Shown here one piece after another: positions 1 to 6,456 of a stretch of DNA of 8,786 nucleotides. Each line of letters begins with the position of its first letter. Within the stretch, counting starts at the first letter, position 1. The translations under genes and the position numbers were made by a program. This stretch comes from an uncultured Taibaiella sp. (GTDB lineage Bacteria > Bacteroidota > Bacteroidia > Chitinophagales > Chitinophagaceae): NCBI GenBank assembly GCA_946886975.1, contig CAMPJV010000094.1, positions 1 to 8,786 of the forward strand, written 5' to 3'. Below the pieces are notes generated by a model. That model was not told the origin of the DNA. It saw only the letters and a list, made by a program, of their open reading frames with translations, and searched no databases.

Positions 1-535
1 GACCAAAGGCATATTCCAGAGCCTTCAGGAATACCTCCCGGTGATAAAGGAACAGTGCCGTATATATTGGTATGAGAAACAGCGCAAATACCGTCCCGAG
101 GGTTGCGTTGAATGCGCTGTTCAGCAGCGCTCCGATCTTGTCCCCGCTGTTGAATATGGCATTTCGCACCCACTCCTCCTGCATTTCAGCTGATATCGAA
201 AATGTATCAGCAAACTTATGCTGCAGTTCAGTTAATGCAGGAGCAAGCTTCTTCATCAATGCTGGGAGATCATTCCTGAGCAGCTCGATCTGCCATCCCA
301 GTAAGGAGACTAAAGCACCGAGTAAGGTCGCCACAATTAGAAGACATAGTGTAATTGCAACCGATCGTCCTAGTCCCTTCTTCTCCATCATCAGGCACAG
401 CGGGTACATCACGAAAGCGATAAGTAACCCGAAAAGCATGGGTATGAACAGGACCGCTCCGAAATAAAGTAGCAGCGCGGCGATTGCAATGATCGCAAGC
501 CATTTCAGGACGATATTGCTTGAGACTACACTCAT
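1..535 (-). CDS. AI-2E family transporter, N-terminal part (truncated by window edge)
   Basis: The minus-strand frame opens at ATG 535 and stays open to the left edge, giving 178 residues of a family that usually has about 350. I see hydrophobic segments at about residues 11-28, 30-50, 57-82 and 146-165. Between the last two lies a long amphipathic stretch (83-145), as in the AI-2E/PerM exporter family (PF01594). The segment LIPIYTALFLYHREVF (154-169) resembles the conserved family motif. Family members are inner-membrane proteins; some export autoinducer-2, and others act as Na+/H+ antiporters or have no known substrate, so the substrate here is open. There is no Shine-Dalgarno sequence before the start. 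An operator plus -7-like element lies at 603-561, with the expected transcript start about 20 bp upstream of the ATG. The gene is divergent from the 807-2389 operon and shares its 271-bp upstream region. Confidence 0.88.
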   Translation of the reverse strand, partial: MSVVSSNIVLKWLAIIAIAALLLYFGAVLFIPMLFGLLIAFVMYPLCLMMEKKGLGRSVAITLCLLIVATLLGALVSLLGWQIELLRNDLPALMKKLAPALTELQHKFADTFSISAEMQEEWVRNAIFNSGDKIGALLNSAFNATLGTVFALFLIPIYTALFLYHREVFLKALEYAFG

Positions 536-560
536 AACGGGTTTGGTATCATCACAATCG

Positions 561-603
561 CAAAGCGACCGCATTTAAACCTATTCAGCAATGACCTATA
601 TCA
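561..603 (-). promoter_or_regulatory. Crp/Fnr-type operator and -7 element for the AI-2E gene
   Basis: Read on the minus strand, the box TGATATAGGTCA (603-592) matches TGAY-N4-RTCA, and TCGCTTTG (568-561) starts exactly 35 bp after the box start. The expected transcript start is near 557, which places the box centre near -40.5 and leaves a leader of about 20 nt before ATG 535. The -7 element matches the TTTG end of the Bacteroidota consensus TAnnTTTG but not its A. The support is the identical spacing seen at five other sites in this window. Confidence 0.55.
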
Positions 604-613
604 GAATATGTAA

Positions 614-625
614 TGATACCCGTCA
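614..625. promoter_or_regulatory. Additional Crp/Fnr-type box
   Basis: TGATACCCGTCA fully matches TGAY-N4-RTCA. No -7-like element stands at the 35-bp distance on either strand. Its centre (619.5) is exactly 22 bp, two helical turns, from the centre of the 592-603 box. It may therefore be a second site for cooperative binding rather than a promoter of its own. Confidence 0.4.
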
Positions 626-661
626 CGGTCGATTTCTCGTGATCAATGTGATCTGAGCGCA

Positions 662-704
662 TGACCTGGGTCATTCTTGAAACATGAAATGTTTATTTAC
701 TTTA
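662..704 (+). promoter_or_regulatory. Crp/Fnr-type operator and -7 element for the three-gene operon
   Basis: The box is ATGACCTGGGTCAT (661-674), with perfect 6-bp arms around TG. TTACTTTA (697-704) begins 35 bp after the box start. The expected transcript start is near 708, with the box centre near -40.5. The leader to ATG 807 would be about 99 nt. The -7 element is imperfect (A instead of the final G). The fit to the shared spacing and the perfect palindrome are the main support. Confidence 0.6.
680..694. repeat. Short inverted repeat inside the promoter spacer
   Basis: AAACAT and ATGTTT flank GAA as perfect 6-bp arms. The repeat sits between the operator (662-673) and the -7 element (697-704) of the 807 operon, so a protein bound here would cover the core promoter. 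It is AT-rich and short, so chance is quite possible. Confidence 0.3.
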
Positions 705-806
705 TCCTTTCTTTGAATGAATAATAGATTGCCCCATTGTCCAAGCCCTTAATGGGTTTATTGCATCTTACTTATTGGTTCTAATCTTCCTGAGGTAATC
801 CACAAT

Positions 807-1148
807 ATGACAGACCATACCAGGCTCGCGCTAATAAGGATTCTTCACACCATTGTTTGGGTGTTCTTCAACATTGTAATCCTTTACCTGTTGTATGCGG
901 TTGTAATCGGGAGCATTGATAGGTGGGTTTGGATATGTCTTGGCTTGATAGCTGCGGAAGGTGTCGTGCTTTTGCTCTTCAGAAATATCTGTCCTGTCAC
1001 GCTAATAGCGAGAAGATTTTCTAATTCCGACCGGGCAAACTTTGATATCTGCCTGCCGGAGTGGCTTGCACGGAACAATAAGCAGATCTACACCGTCCTC
1101 GTCCTTATCGCCATTGTCCTGTTGATTTTTCGCCTGCTTTCCAGCTAA
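807..1148 (+). CDS. Small conserved membrane protein of unknown function
   Basis: 113 residues with three predicted membrane helices at about 12-35, 40-58 and 93-111. The central part carries the stretch RNICPVTLIARR (59-70), then a polar segment ending in DICLPEWLARNNK (80-92). The CP-V/L-T motif after a helix recalls DUF2784-type small membrane proteins, but the rest does not fit well enough to assign the family. Its mix of hydrophobic helices with a conserved-looking cytoplasmic or periplasmic loop argues that it is a real gene. It is the first gene of a close run (29 bp to the next, then 18 bp), and the upstream region holds a Crp/Fnr-type promoter at 662-704. The start ATG lacks a Shine-Dalgarno sequence, as is usual in Bacteroidota. 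Function is not known. Confidence 0.78.
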   Translation: MTDHTRLALIRILHTIVWVFFNIVILYLLYAVVIGSIDRWVWICLGLIAAEGVVLLLFRNICPVTLIARRFSNSDRANFDICLPEWLARNNKQIYTVLVLIAIVLLIFRLLSS

Positions 1149-1177
1149 TGTATATTTAATATGAAAATCCTGATTGG

Positions 1178-1921
1178 ATGAGAAACATGGATTCGATTAA
1201 CCGTTTCGCGCGGATAGCAGCAGGTTCAATGTCAATCCTGACCATTGTCACCTTTGTTGTTGCCTATTTTACGCCCCCTTTGTCGGGTCCCTTTTGCACC
1301 TCCGGGTGTTATGACTATCCCTATTCCAATGTCGCATCAAGGTTTCCGAGAGACTATTACTGGATGTTTCTGGCAATCCTTATAAGTGTGAACTTTATTG
1401 TGCTTTTAGTAGCTATTCATTACACTTCTCCAGAAGGGAAAATGCCATATAGCCACCTGGCGCTCATATTTGGTGTAATGTCCTCAGGAATTCTGATCGT
1501 TAATTATTTTGTACAACTTGCTGCAATTCAGCCTGCACTATTAAAAGGGGAAACTGAAGGCATCGCGATCCTGACCCAATATAATCCCCACGGGCTCTTC
1601 ATCGTCCTGGAAGAGGCGGGGTTCCTTTTCATGAGCCTGAGCCTTTTTTGCCTTGCCCCCGTTTTTGGAGGACGTGGTAAAGCAGGAAGTTGGATACAGC
1701 GGGTGGTCATCGTGAGTTTTTTTTCTTCGATTATCTGCGCCGTCATTGTTACAGTTACGCTGGGGCACGAACGGGAGTACGTTCTTGAGATCGCTCTGAT
1801 ATCCATAAACTGGCTGGAACTAGTTGTAACAGGTATTCTTCTGGTGCTATTCTATAGGAGGCCCGTTATGCCGCTGCCGGCTAACAGACTTTGCTCGCCC
1901 CAATTGCCTGAATCTATATAA
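1178..1921 (+). CDS. Six-helix conserved membrane protein of unknown function
   Basis: 247 residues with six hydrophobic helices at about 13-32, 60-81, 92-115, 138-162, 174-195 and 203-226. The loop after helix 1 contains two cysteines (C40, C44) within FCTSGCYDYPYSN, which could form a disulfide or bind a metal if it faces the periplasm. The loop before helix 4 carries GIAILTQYNPHGLF (128-141), which looks like the most constrained part. I know similar uncharacterised proteins in environmental bacteria but no assigned function. The ATG at 1187 (residue 4) is an alternative start. It lies 29 bp behind the 113-aa gene and 18 bp before the NTF2-like gene, so it is very probably cotranscribed with both. 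Confidence 0.8.
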   Translation: MRNMDSINRFARIAAGSMSILTIVTFVVAYFTPPLSGPFCTSGCYDYPYSNVASRFPRDYYWMFLAILISVNFIVLLVAIHYTSPEGKMPYSHLALIFGVMSSGILIVNYFVQLAAIQPALLKGETEGIAILTQYNPHGLFIVLEEAGFLFMSLSLFCLAPVFGGRGKAGSWIQRVVIVSFFSSIICAVIVTVTLGHEREYVLEIALISINWLELVVTGILLVLFYRRPVMPLPANRLCSPQLPESI

Positions 1922-1939
1922 TTAATTAATTTACCCGCC

Positions 1940-2389
1940 ATGAGTCACATCTCGCAGCAAGAAACACTTGAACGCTTTTTTAAGAGCTATGAAGAAGGTT
2001 TTAATCGGGCACTCACAGACAACGCTCCCGACATCATGGCAAGCGCAGCGGCTTTTGCAGATTGCTTTGTAGCTGCCAGTCCTGCCGGAGTGCAGTGTGG
2101 TAAGAATGATGCTCAATTCCTGGCGGTAATACCTCAGGGCTACGAATTCTACAGATCGATCGGAATTACTTCCATGAGTATTGTTTCTCTGAAGACGACT
2201 TTCATAGATAGTCTTCACGCAATGGTGACAGTTACTTGGCGATCTGATTATATCAATAGGAGTGGTGTGGAAGGCAGCATCATCTTTGATGTCACTTATA
2301 TTTTGCAGATGATTGGTGGTTCTTTCAGGATTTTCGCATGGATTACAGGTGATGAACAGGCAGAACTGAAGGCGCATGGACTTGTCTAG
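1940..2389 (+). CDS. NTF2-like (SnoaL/DUF4440-type) protein
   Basis: 149 residues without a signal peptide or membrane helix, so probably cytoplasmic. An N-terminal amphipathic helix region (about 8-45) is followed by alternating beta-like segments, including HAMVTVTWRSDY (93-104) and SIIFDVTYILQMIGGSFRIF (113-132). This pattern fits the cone-shaped alpha+beta fold of the NTF2-like superfamily. Members serve as small enzymes, ligand-binding domains or dimerisation modules, and the fold alone does not give a function. No catalytic Asp/His pair stands out. It is the third gene of the 807-2389 run, 18 bp after the preceding stop, and converges with the P-type ATPase across a 73-bp gap in which I see no clear terminator hairpin. 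The superfamily call is by pattern only. Confidence 0.75.
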   Translation: MSHISQQETLERFFKSYEEGFNRALTDNAPDIMASAAAFADCFVAASPAGVQCGKNDAQFLAVIPQGYEFYRSIGITSMSIVSLKTTFIDSLHAMVTVTWRSDYINRSGVEGSIIFDVTYILQMIGGSFRIFAWITGDEQAELKAHGLV

Positions 2390-2462
2390 ATGCAGATAAC
2401 AGTGTGTGCCATTTATGCGCGAAAGACCGATGTTTTCTTTATTGGGCCTGTAGTCAAATCGA

Positions 2463-4988
2463 TCAGTCAGCAACTGGTGTATTGTGCTCACCCCCTCTGC
2501 GCTTGATCCATTTCACAACCTCGTACCAGATAACAGAGAGAAATCCGACGAAAAGGCTAAGCAGCAACTGGGACGCGTCCGGCTGTATAAACCCGAATAG
2601 TTCCCGGAGAAAAGGAATATAGAGTAGCAGCCCGGAAATGAGTAGTGTCACCACAATGATCAGAGGAACCAGGTTATTCTTATACCTCAAGGTTTGCAGT
2701 ATAGAGTAATAAAAAGATCGATTAACAAGGGTGAGAAATATATTGGACGAGATGAGCGAAATGAAAACCATAGTGCGGGTGCCATCTTCAGTATAGCCTT
2801 GTCCAACGGCGTATTGGTAAACCAGCAGACTTCCTGTTGCGATAGCTAATCCCTGAACGATACTGGTCGTTAGTTCCTTCACGTTAAAGAAGGTTTTTCT
2901 GAAAGGTCTTGGTGGCAGCTGCATGGCATTCTGCTCAATGGGTTCGTTTTCGTATATAAGAGAGCAGGTAGGTCCCATGATCAGTTCCAGAAAGATCACA
3001 TGAACGGGAGAGAAGATATTCGGGTATATCCATCCGAGCAACAGTGGGATCAGCACCGTAAGGATGATTGGGATATGTATCGAGATGATGTACTGAATTG
3101 CCTTCTTGAGGTTCGAATATATCTTCCTGCCCATAGCAACAGCATCCACCATCTTTGACAGATCGTCTTCCAGCAGGATCAGGGATGCGGCCTCCCGCGC
3201 TATCTCCGTCCCCTTTTTTCCCATTGCAATGCCAATATGCGCAGCCTTTAGTGCGGGGCCATCGTTCACGCCGTCACCTGTCATCGCTACGATCTCATTG
3301 TTTCCTTTCAGCGCATTGATTACTGCTAGCTTTGATTCAGGGAATACCCTGCTGAATATATTGACTGCAGACACTTCTCTTTGTAATTCAGAAGGTGTCA
3401 GTTTCATCAGCGCTTCTCCGGTAAGGTGGTTTTCATAGGCGCGAAACCCTATCTGCCTGGCAAGTGCAGTGGTGGTGGCTGCGTTATCTCCGGTAATGAT
3501 CTTAACTGAAATGCCTGCCTGGTAAAACGCTTTTAATACCTCAGGGATATTTTCCTTGGGCGGGTCATAGAAAGCTAATATGCCTTTCAGAACAAACTTG
3601 ACATCCTGTTGTGATTCGGGATAGCTGTCCCCCTCTAAAACACCTGCCCCAACCCCAAGTATCCTGTATCCTTTGGAGGAAAGGGAATCCATAGCACCTC
3701 TGACTAGCCTTTCTTCTGCTTCGTTCAGTTGTGATACATCGATAAGTGCTTCAGGAGCGCCCTTTGCAGCGATGATCCTCTCGCCGGACGTGTTTTTGAA
3801 TACATGCGTCATCATGGGCGGGGTGCCTCCAAGAGGGTACTCATGAACCATCTTGAACAGAGTTCTCTCGTCTGGGTGTACTGCAGAGGTGTACAACCGG
3901 CCAATAGCTATCTCCATAGGATCATAAGGTATGGGCTCACTCGCCCACATGGAATAGCGTATCAGTTCCTTAACGGTTTCATCCGGTTCAGTTGCAGGGT
4001 CAAAGAATTGGTCGGATGCGAGCACGTACAGCTTCGCCAGGCTCATCCGGTTTTCCGTCAGGGTTCCGGTCTTATCAGTGCATATGACGGTTGCGCTTCC
4101 CAGAGTTTCCACCGTCTTCATTTGCTTAACTATGAGCCCCATTTTCATTAGCCTCCAGGATCCGAGCGCCATAAATGTGGTAAAAGCCACGGGTATCTCT
4201 TCCGGAAGAATACTCATGGCCAGGGTCAGTGCCTTTAGCAGACTGTCCGCCACGTCCCTTGTGCCCATGTAGTTAATCACCCAGACGATCAGGAAAACAA
4301 TGGCCCCTGCTACAACCATCTTCTGAACAAAATTGTTGATCTGTCGTTCAAGCGGCGTCTTTTCCGAAATGATTTTGGTTACACTTTCACCGATCTTCCC
4401 TAACCGGGTTTCATTGCCAATGGCAGTAACCACAGCAACCGCCAGGCCGTTGCTAACAATAGTCCCCTGGTAAACAGCTCTATCATCACTTATTTTTTCA
4501 CTCTTATATCGTGTAAGGGATTCCCCGGTGATCACTGATTCATTTACCGAAAAGTCGTTCGCCTGGACTATTGTACCGTCAGCCGGTATCAGGTTTCCCT
4601 CTTCAACGATGAAACTGTCGCCAATAACCAGGTCTTCTGTCGCAATGCTTATGATCTTTCCGTTGCGGAAGACCTTGCATGCCGGCTGCGTAAGGTCTTT
4701 TATTTTCTTCAGGGCGTTGTTGCTCCTGGTTTCCTGGTAAAGAGAAATGGCAGAAACCAATACGATAGCGAATGACATAAAAATGCCATCCCCCGTATTG
4801 CCGGTAACAAAATAAATGGTAGCAGTAACAAGCAACAGGATGAGCATGGGTTCTCCGGCCAGTTTGCCGGATATATCCAGCAGCCAGTTTTTCCTTTTCA
4901 CCAAAAGCTTGTTCGCTCCATAGCGCTGCCGTGACTCAGCCACTTCTTCATCGGTTAAACCGAGGATCGTCACATCTTCGGATATCAT
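2463..4988 (-). CDS. Cation-translocating P-type ATPase (P2-like, PEEIP type)
   Basis: 841 residues, full length for a P2-type pump of the inner membrane. The domains follow the standard order: N-terminal actuator part (LTDEEVAESRQRYG, 11-24); helices M1-M2 at about 46-86; actuator loop TGES (154-157); M4 with PEEIP (262-266); phosphorylation motif DKTGTLT with D305; nucleotide-binding KGAPE (409-413); DPP (475-477); TGDN (499-502); hinge TGDGVND (570-576); and six C-terminal helices (about 632-826). All catalytic motifs are intact. Ion specificity is uncertain. Compared with SERCA, M5 reads ISIHIPII (635-642), without the Asn/Glu ligands, and M6 reads LELIMGPTC (667-675), with Glu in place of N796 and Gly in place of D800. 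I would annotate cation, possibly Ca2+ or Mg2+, not a named metal. There is no heavy-metal CPx motif. It is divergent from the 55-aa gene, with two Crp/Fnr-type boxes between them. Confidence 0.93.
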   Translation of the reverse strand: MISEDVTILGLTDEEVAESRQRYGANKLLVKRKNWLLDISGKLAGEPMLILLLVTATIYFVTGNTGDGIFMSFAIVLVSAISLYQETRSNNALKKIKDLTQPACKVFRNGKIISIATEDLVIGDSFIVEEGNLIPADGTIVQANDFSVNESVITGESLTRYKSEKISDDRAVYQGTIVSNGLAVAVVTAIGNETRLGKIGESVTKIISEKTPLERQINNFVQKMVVAGAIVFLIVWVINYMGTRDVADSLLKALTLAMSILPEEIPVAFTTFMALGSWRLMKMGLIVKQMKTVETLGSATVICTDKTGTLTENRMSLAKLYVLASDQFFDPATEPDETVKELIRYSMWASEPIPYDPMEIAIGRLYTSAVHPDERTLFKMVHEYPLGGTPPMMTHVFKNTSGERIIAAKGAPEALIDVSQLNEAEERLVRGAMDSLSSKGYRILGVGAGVLEGDSYPESQQDVKFVLKGILAFYDPPKENIPEVLKAFYQAGISVKIITGDNAATTTALARQIGFRAYENHLTGEALMKLTPSELQREVSAVNIFSRVFPESKLAVINALKGNNEIVAMTGDGVNDGPALKAAHIGIAMGKKGTEIAREAASLILLEDDLSKMVDAVAMGRKIYSNLKKAIQYIISIHIPIILTVLIPLLLGWIYPNIFSPVHVIFLELIMGPTCSLIYENEPIEQNAMQLPPRPFRKTFFNVKELTTSIVQGLAIATGSLLVYQYAVGQGYTEDGTRTMVFISLISSNIFLTLVNRSFYYSILQTLRYKNNLVPLIIVVTLLISGLLLYIPFLRELFGFIQPDASQLLLSLFVGFLSVIWYEVVKWIKRRGGEHNTPVAD

Positions 4989-5078
4989 AGCTGCGCTTTG
5001 TTCACTGGATTCCCTAATTGATCAACAAAATATCACTTTTAATTCGTCAGCAGTGGTGACGGCGAGAAAGAAGCCGTA

Positions 5079-5090
5079 TGATTAAGATCA
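5079..5090. promoter_or_regulatory. Crp/Fnr-type box upstream of the P-type ATPase
   Basis: TGATTAAGATCA has symmetric half-sites TGAT/ATCA, the classic FNR half-site. Its centre is 22 bp from that of the 5101-5112 box. No -7 element lies at 35 bp on the minus strand. A weak candidate, TATTTTG at 5032-5026 (minus), would put this box near -62 for the ATPase gene, a possible class I position. The link to the ATPase is an inference from location. Confidence 0.42.
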
Positions 5091-5100
5091 GCTACGGATT

Positions 5101-5143
5101 TGACCGCGGTCAACCAAATAATGAGAACTATAGTGTTACTTTG
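5101..5143 (+). promoter_or_regulatory. Crp/Fnr-type operator and -7 element for the 55-aa gene
   Basis: TTGACCGCGGTCAA (5100-5113) is a perfect 14-bp palindrome containing TGAC-N4-GTCA. TTACTTTG (5136-5143) matches TAnnTTTG at five of six fixed positions and starts exactly 35 bp after the box start (5101). The expected transcript start is near 5147, with the box centre near -40.5 and a leader of about 56 nt to ATG 5203. Confidence 0.62.
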
Positions 5144-5202
5144 AACATTGACAAGCAAGAGGCATAAGTATCCATTTAGTTATCATCTTAAAACGGTATA
5201 TC

Positions 5203-5370
5203 ATGACCTTTACATTTCAAACGGAGCGCGACAGGATTTATAAGATGGCCGAATACGCCGTGACGGCGCTTGTACTGATATTCGGACTGAATTACCTGAA
5301 ACAGATTGTTGCCATGGTCCTTATGGAGCTGTATAAGATATTTGTCCAGCGTGGTCCGGTCGCAATCTAG
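5203..5370 (+). CDS. Small hydrophobic protein, 55 aa, unknown
   Basis: The ATG at 5203 opens a 55-residue frame ending at TAG 5368-5370. The N-terminus is polar and charged (TFQTERDRIYK, 4-14). It is followed by a long hydrophobic or amphipathic helix (about 15-48: AEYAVTALVLIFGLNYLK, then IVAMVLMELYKIFVQR), and the protein ends GPVAI. One membrane helix or a membrane-surface helix is likely. I do not recognise the family. The evidence that it is real is its composition, its place 91 bp after the palindromic operator with an in-register -7 element, and the lack of any other plus-strand gene that this promoter could serve before the next promoter at 5428. Small size keeps the confidence moderate. 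Confidence 0.55.
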   Translation: MTFTFQTERDRIYKMAEYAVTALVLIFGLNYLKQIVAMVLMELYKIFVQRGPVAI

Positions 5371-5427
5371 GAAGGGGACAACTGGTTGCACCATCGGCAG
5401 GACTGTATAGATGGATATTAAGATAAT

Positions 5428-5470
5428 TGATAACAATCACTTTTATCCTTTACATGTTTAGATAGCTTTG
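5428..5470 (+). promoter_or_regulatory. Crp/Fnr-type operator and perfect -7 element for the DUF983 gene
   Basis: The box TGATAACAATCA (5428-5439) has TGAT/ATCA half-sites. TAGCTTTG (5463-5470) matches the Bacteroidota -7 consensus TAnnTTTG at every fixed base and starts exactly 35 bp after the box start. The expected transcript start is near 5474, only about 11 nt before ATG 5485. No -33 TTTG is needed if the activator replaces that contact. This is the cleanest example of the shared promoter design. Confidence 0.65.
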
Positions 5471-5484
5471 CTAAAAAAGAGGAT

Positions 5485-5874
5485 ATGGCAGAACCCAGCG
5501 CTATCCTGAGCTTTGCACGGCAACAATGCCCTGCTTGCAGGAGGAGCTTCGTTTTTGAGAGGAAAAGCGTGTTTCCATTGACCAAATGTCTTGACATGCA
5601 CGACAAATGCCCTGCGTGTGGACAGAAACTTTTGATAGAGCGTAATAATGGAGGAGGTATCAACTACGCGCTGACAATGATCCTGTTTTTCCTGAATATC
5701 TTATGGTATTGGCCCTTATTCGGCCTTTCCTATACCGACAACAGTTTCTTCTACTTCCTGTTTTCCAGCATCCTTGTAGTGGTCGTAGCGCAGCCATGGC
5801 TGATGCGATACTCCAGAATAATATTTCTCTATTTTATCATCAGCTATCAGGGTGTCAACCGAAAGACGACATAA
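5485..5874 (+). CDS. DUF983 family zinc-ribbon membrane protein
   Basis: 129 residues. The N-terminal part carries two CPxC pairs, CPAC (15-18) and CPACG (42-46), spaced as in a zinc ribbon, with a further Cys at 35. Two strong membrane helices follow (about 59-80 and 86-103), joined by the short loop LSYTDNS (81-87), then QPWLMRYSR (103-111) and a final hydrophobic stretch. The order of Cys pairs, helices and the QPWLMR-type motif matches DUF983 (PF06170), a family common in Bacteroidota and alphaproteobacteria. In some alphaproteobacteria its genes neighbour cytochrome oxidase assembly genes. Its biochemical role is not established. The usual F/W-Y-G stretch before helix 1 is replaced by NNGGGINYA (54-62). 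A Crp/Fnr-type promoter lies immediately upstream, with a very short leader. Confidence 0.85.
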   Translation: MAEPSAILSFARQQCPACRRSFVFERKSVFPLTKCLDMHDKCPACGQKLLIERNNGGGINYALTMILFFLNILWYWPLFGLSYTDNSFFYFLFSSILVVVVAQPWLMRYSRIIFLYFIISYQGVNRKTT

Positions 5875-5994
5875 TCCCTGCAGATCCCAATACTATAGTT
5901 ATAAGACCACCAGAGTAATTGTCTGCTCGCTCCCCCCTTGAGGGGCGCGTCTATTTCAGCAGTGTTAGCTGCTATAAGCCACTTCTCTCAAATT

Positions 5995-6037
5995 TGACAT
6001 AGATCATATTTGCTTTCACCTGATTGTTATTCCTTTG
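5995..6037 (+). promoter_or_regulatory. Crp/Fnr-type operator and -7 element for queD
   Basis: The box TGACATAGATCA (5995-6006) is followed by TTCCTTTG (6030-6037), which starts exactly 35 bp after the box start and keeps CTTTG. The expected transcript start is near 6041, with a leader of about 31 nt to ATG 6072. A related but imperfect copy, TGAAATAGATCA (6048-6059), lies in the presumed leader. Confidence 0.58.
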
Positions 6038-6071
6038 CAGTTTGTTTTGAAATAGATCATTTACAGTCTTC

Positions 6072-6428
6072 ATGATAATCTTTAAGAAATTTACATTCGA
6101 CTCAGCCCACTTTCTCCCAAATGTTCCGGATGGTCACAAATGCAGAGAGATCCACGGTCACACCTATCAGCTTACAGTATTCATCGATGGGCCCATACAC
6201 AGGGACACCGGTTGGGTAACAGACTTTGCAGAGCTAAAGGAAGCAGCAGGCACAGTGGTGGACATGGTAGATCACAAGCTGCTGAACAACATCCCTGGTC
6301 TTGAAAATCCAACCTGCGAAATCCTTTGCGCCTGGATATGGGATCAGCTCAAGGGGCGGCTTCCTCTGCTGAGCAAGGTTGAGCTCCACGAAACGCCAAC
6401 ATCCGGAGCGATTTATGATGGTAGCTAA
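6072..6428 (+). CDS. queD: 6-carboxy-5,6,7,8-tetrahydropterin synthase (QueD)
   Basis: 118 residues, normal for bacterial QueD (E. coli about 121). It belongs to the PTPS/QueD tunnelling-fold family. QueD converts 7,8-dihydroneopterin triphosphate to 6-carboxy-tetrahydropterin in the cytoplasm, the second step towards queuosine and other 7-deazapurines. Zinc ligands are H13 and the HGH pair H28/H30, and the catalytic Cys is C24 in CREIHGH. D67-H68 (MVDHKLLN) and E107 (LHETPTSG) fit the remaining active-site positions. The segments DTGWVTDFAELK (45-56) and IPGLENPTCE (74-83) closely resemble E. coli QueD. CxxxHGH plus this length favour QueD over eukaryote-like PTPS. No other queuosine gene is in the window. 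It has its own Crp/Fnr-type promoter, which is unexpected for a tRNA-modification gene. It converges with nirK across 28 bp. Confidence 0.92.
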   Translation: MIIFKKFTFDSAHFLPNVPDGHKCREIHGHTYQLTVFIDGPIHRDTGWVTDFAELKEAAGTVVDMVDHKLLNNIPGLENPTCEILCAWIWDQLKGRLPLLSKVELHETPTSGAIYDGS

Positions 6429-6456
6429 CAGGCTAATGGATTCTGATGGACATTGA

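Noticed and set aside
72..467. Plus-strand open frame of 131 codons
   Set aside because: It lies opposite the AI-2E gene, whose minus-strand frame has clear membrane helices and family motifs; the plus-strand product is low-complexity Ser/Ala-rich and looks like an antisense shadow.
1239..1250. TGACCATTGTCA, a full match to the operator pattern
   Set aside because: Inside the six-helix membrane protein gene, with no -7 element in register; the number of in-gene matches (two in about 6.9 kb) is not far above chance.
1931..2491. Minus-strand open frame of 186 codons
   Set aside because: Antisense to the NTF2-like gene, Cys/His-rich random composition, no domain pattern, and it runs into the C-terminal end of the P-type ATPase gene.
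5188..5436. Minus-strand open frame of 82 codons
   Set aside because: Antisense to the 55-aa gene and crossing the operator at 5428-5439; no recognisable composition or domain.
5934..5945. CCCCTTGAGGGG hairpin after the DUF983 gene, as a terminator
   Set aside because: Only 4 bp of stem and no T-run follows, so it is not convincing as an intrinsic terminator.
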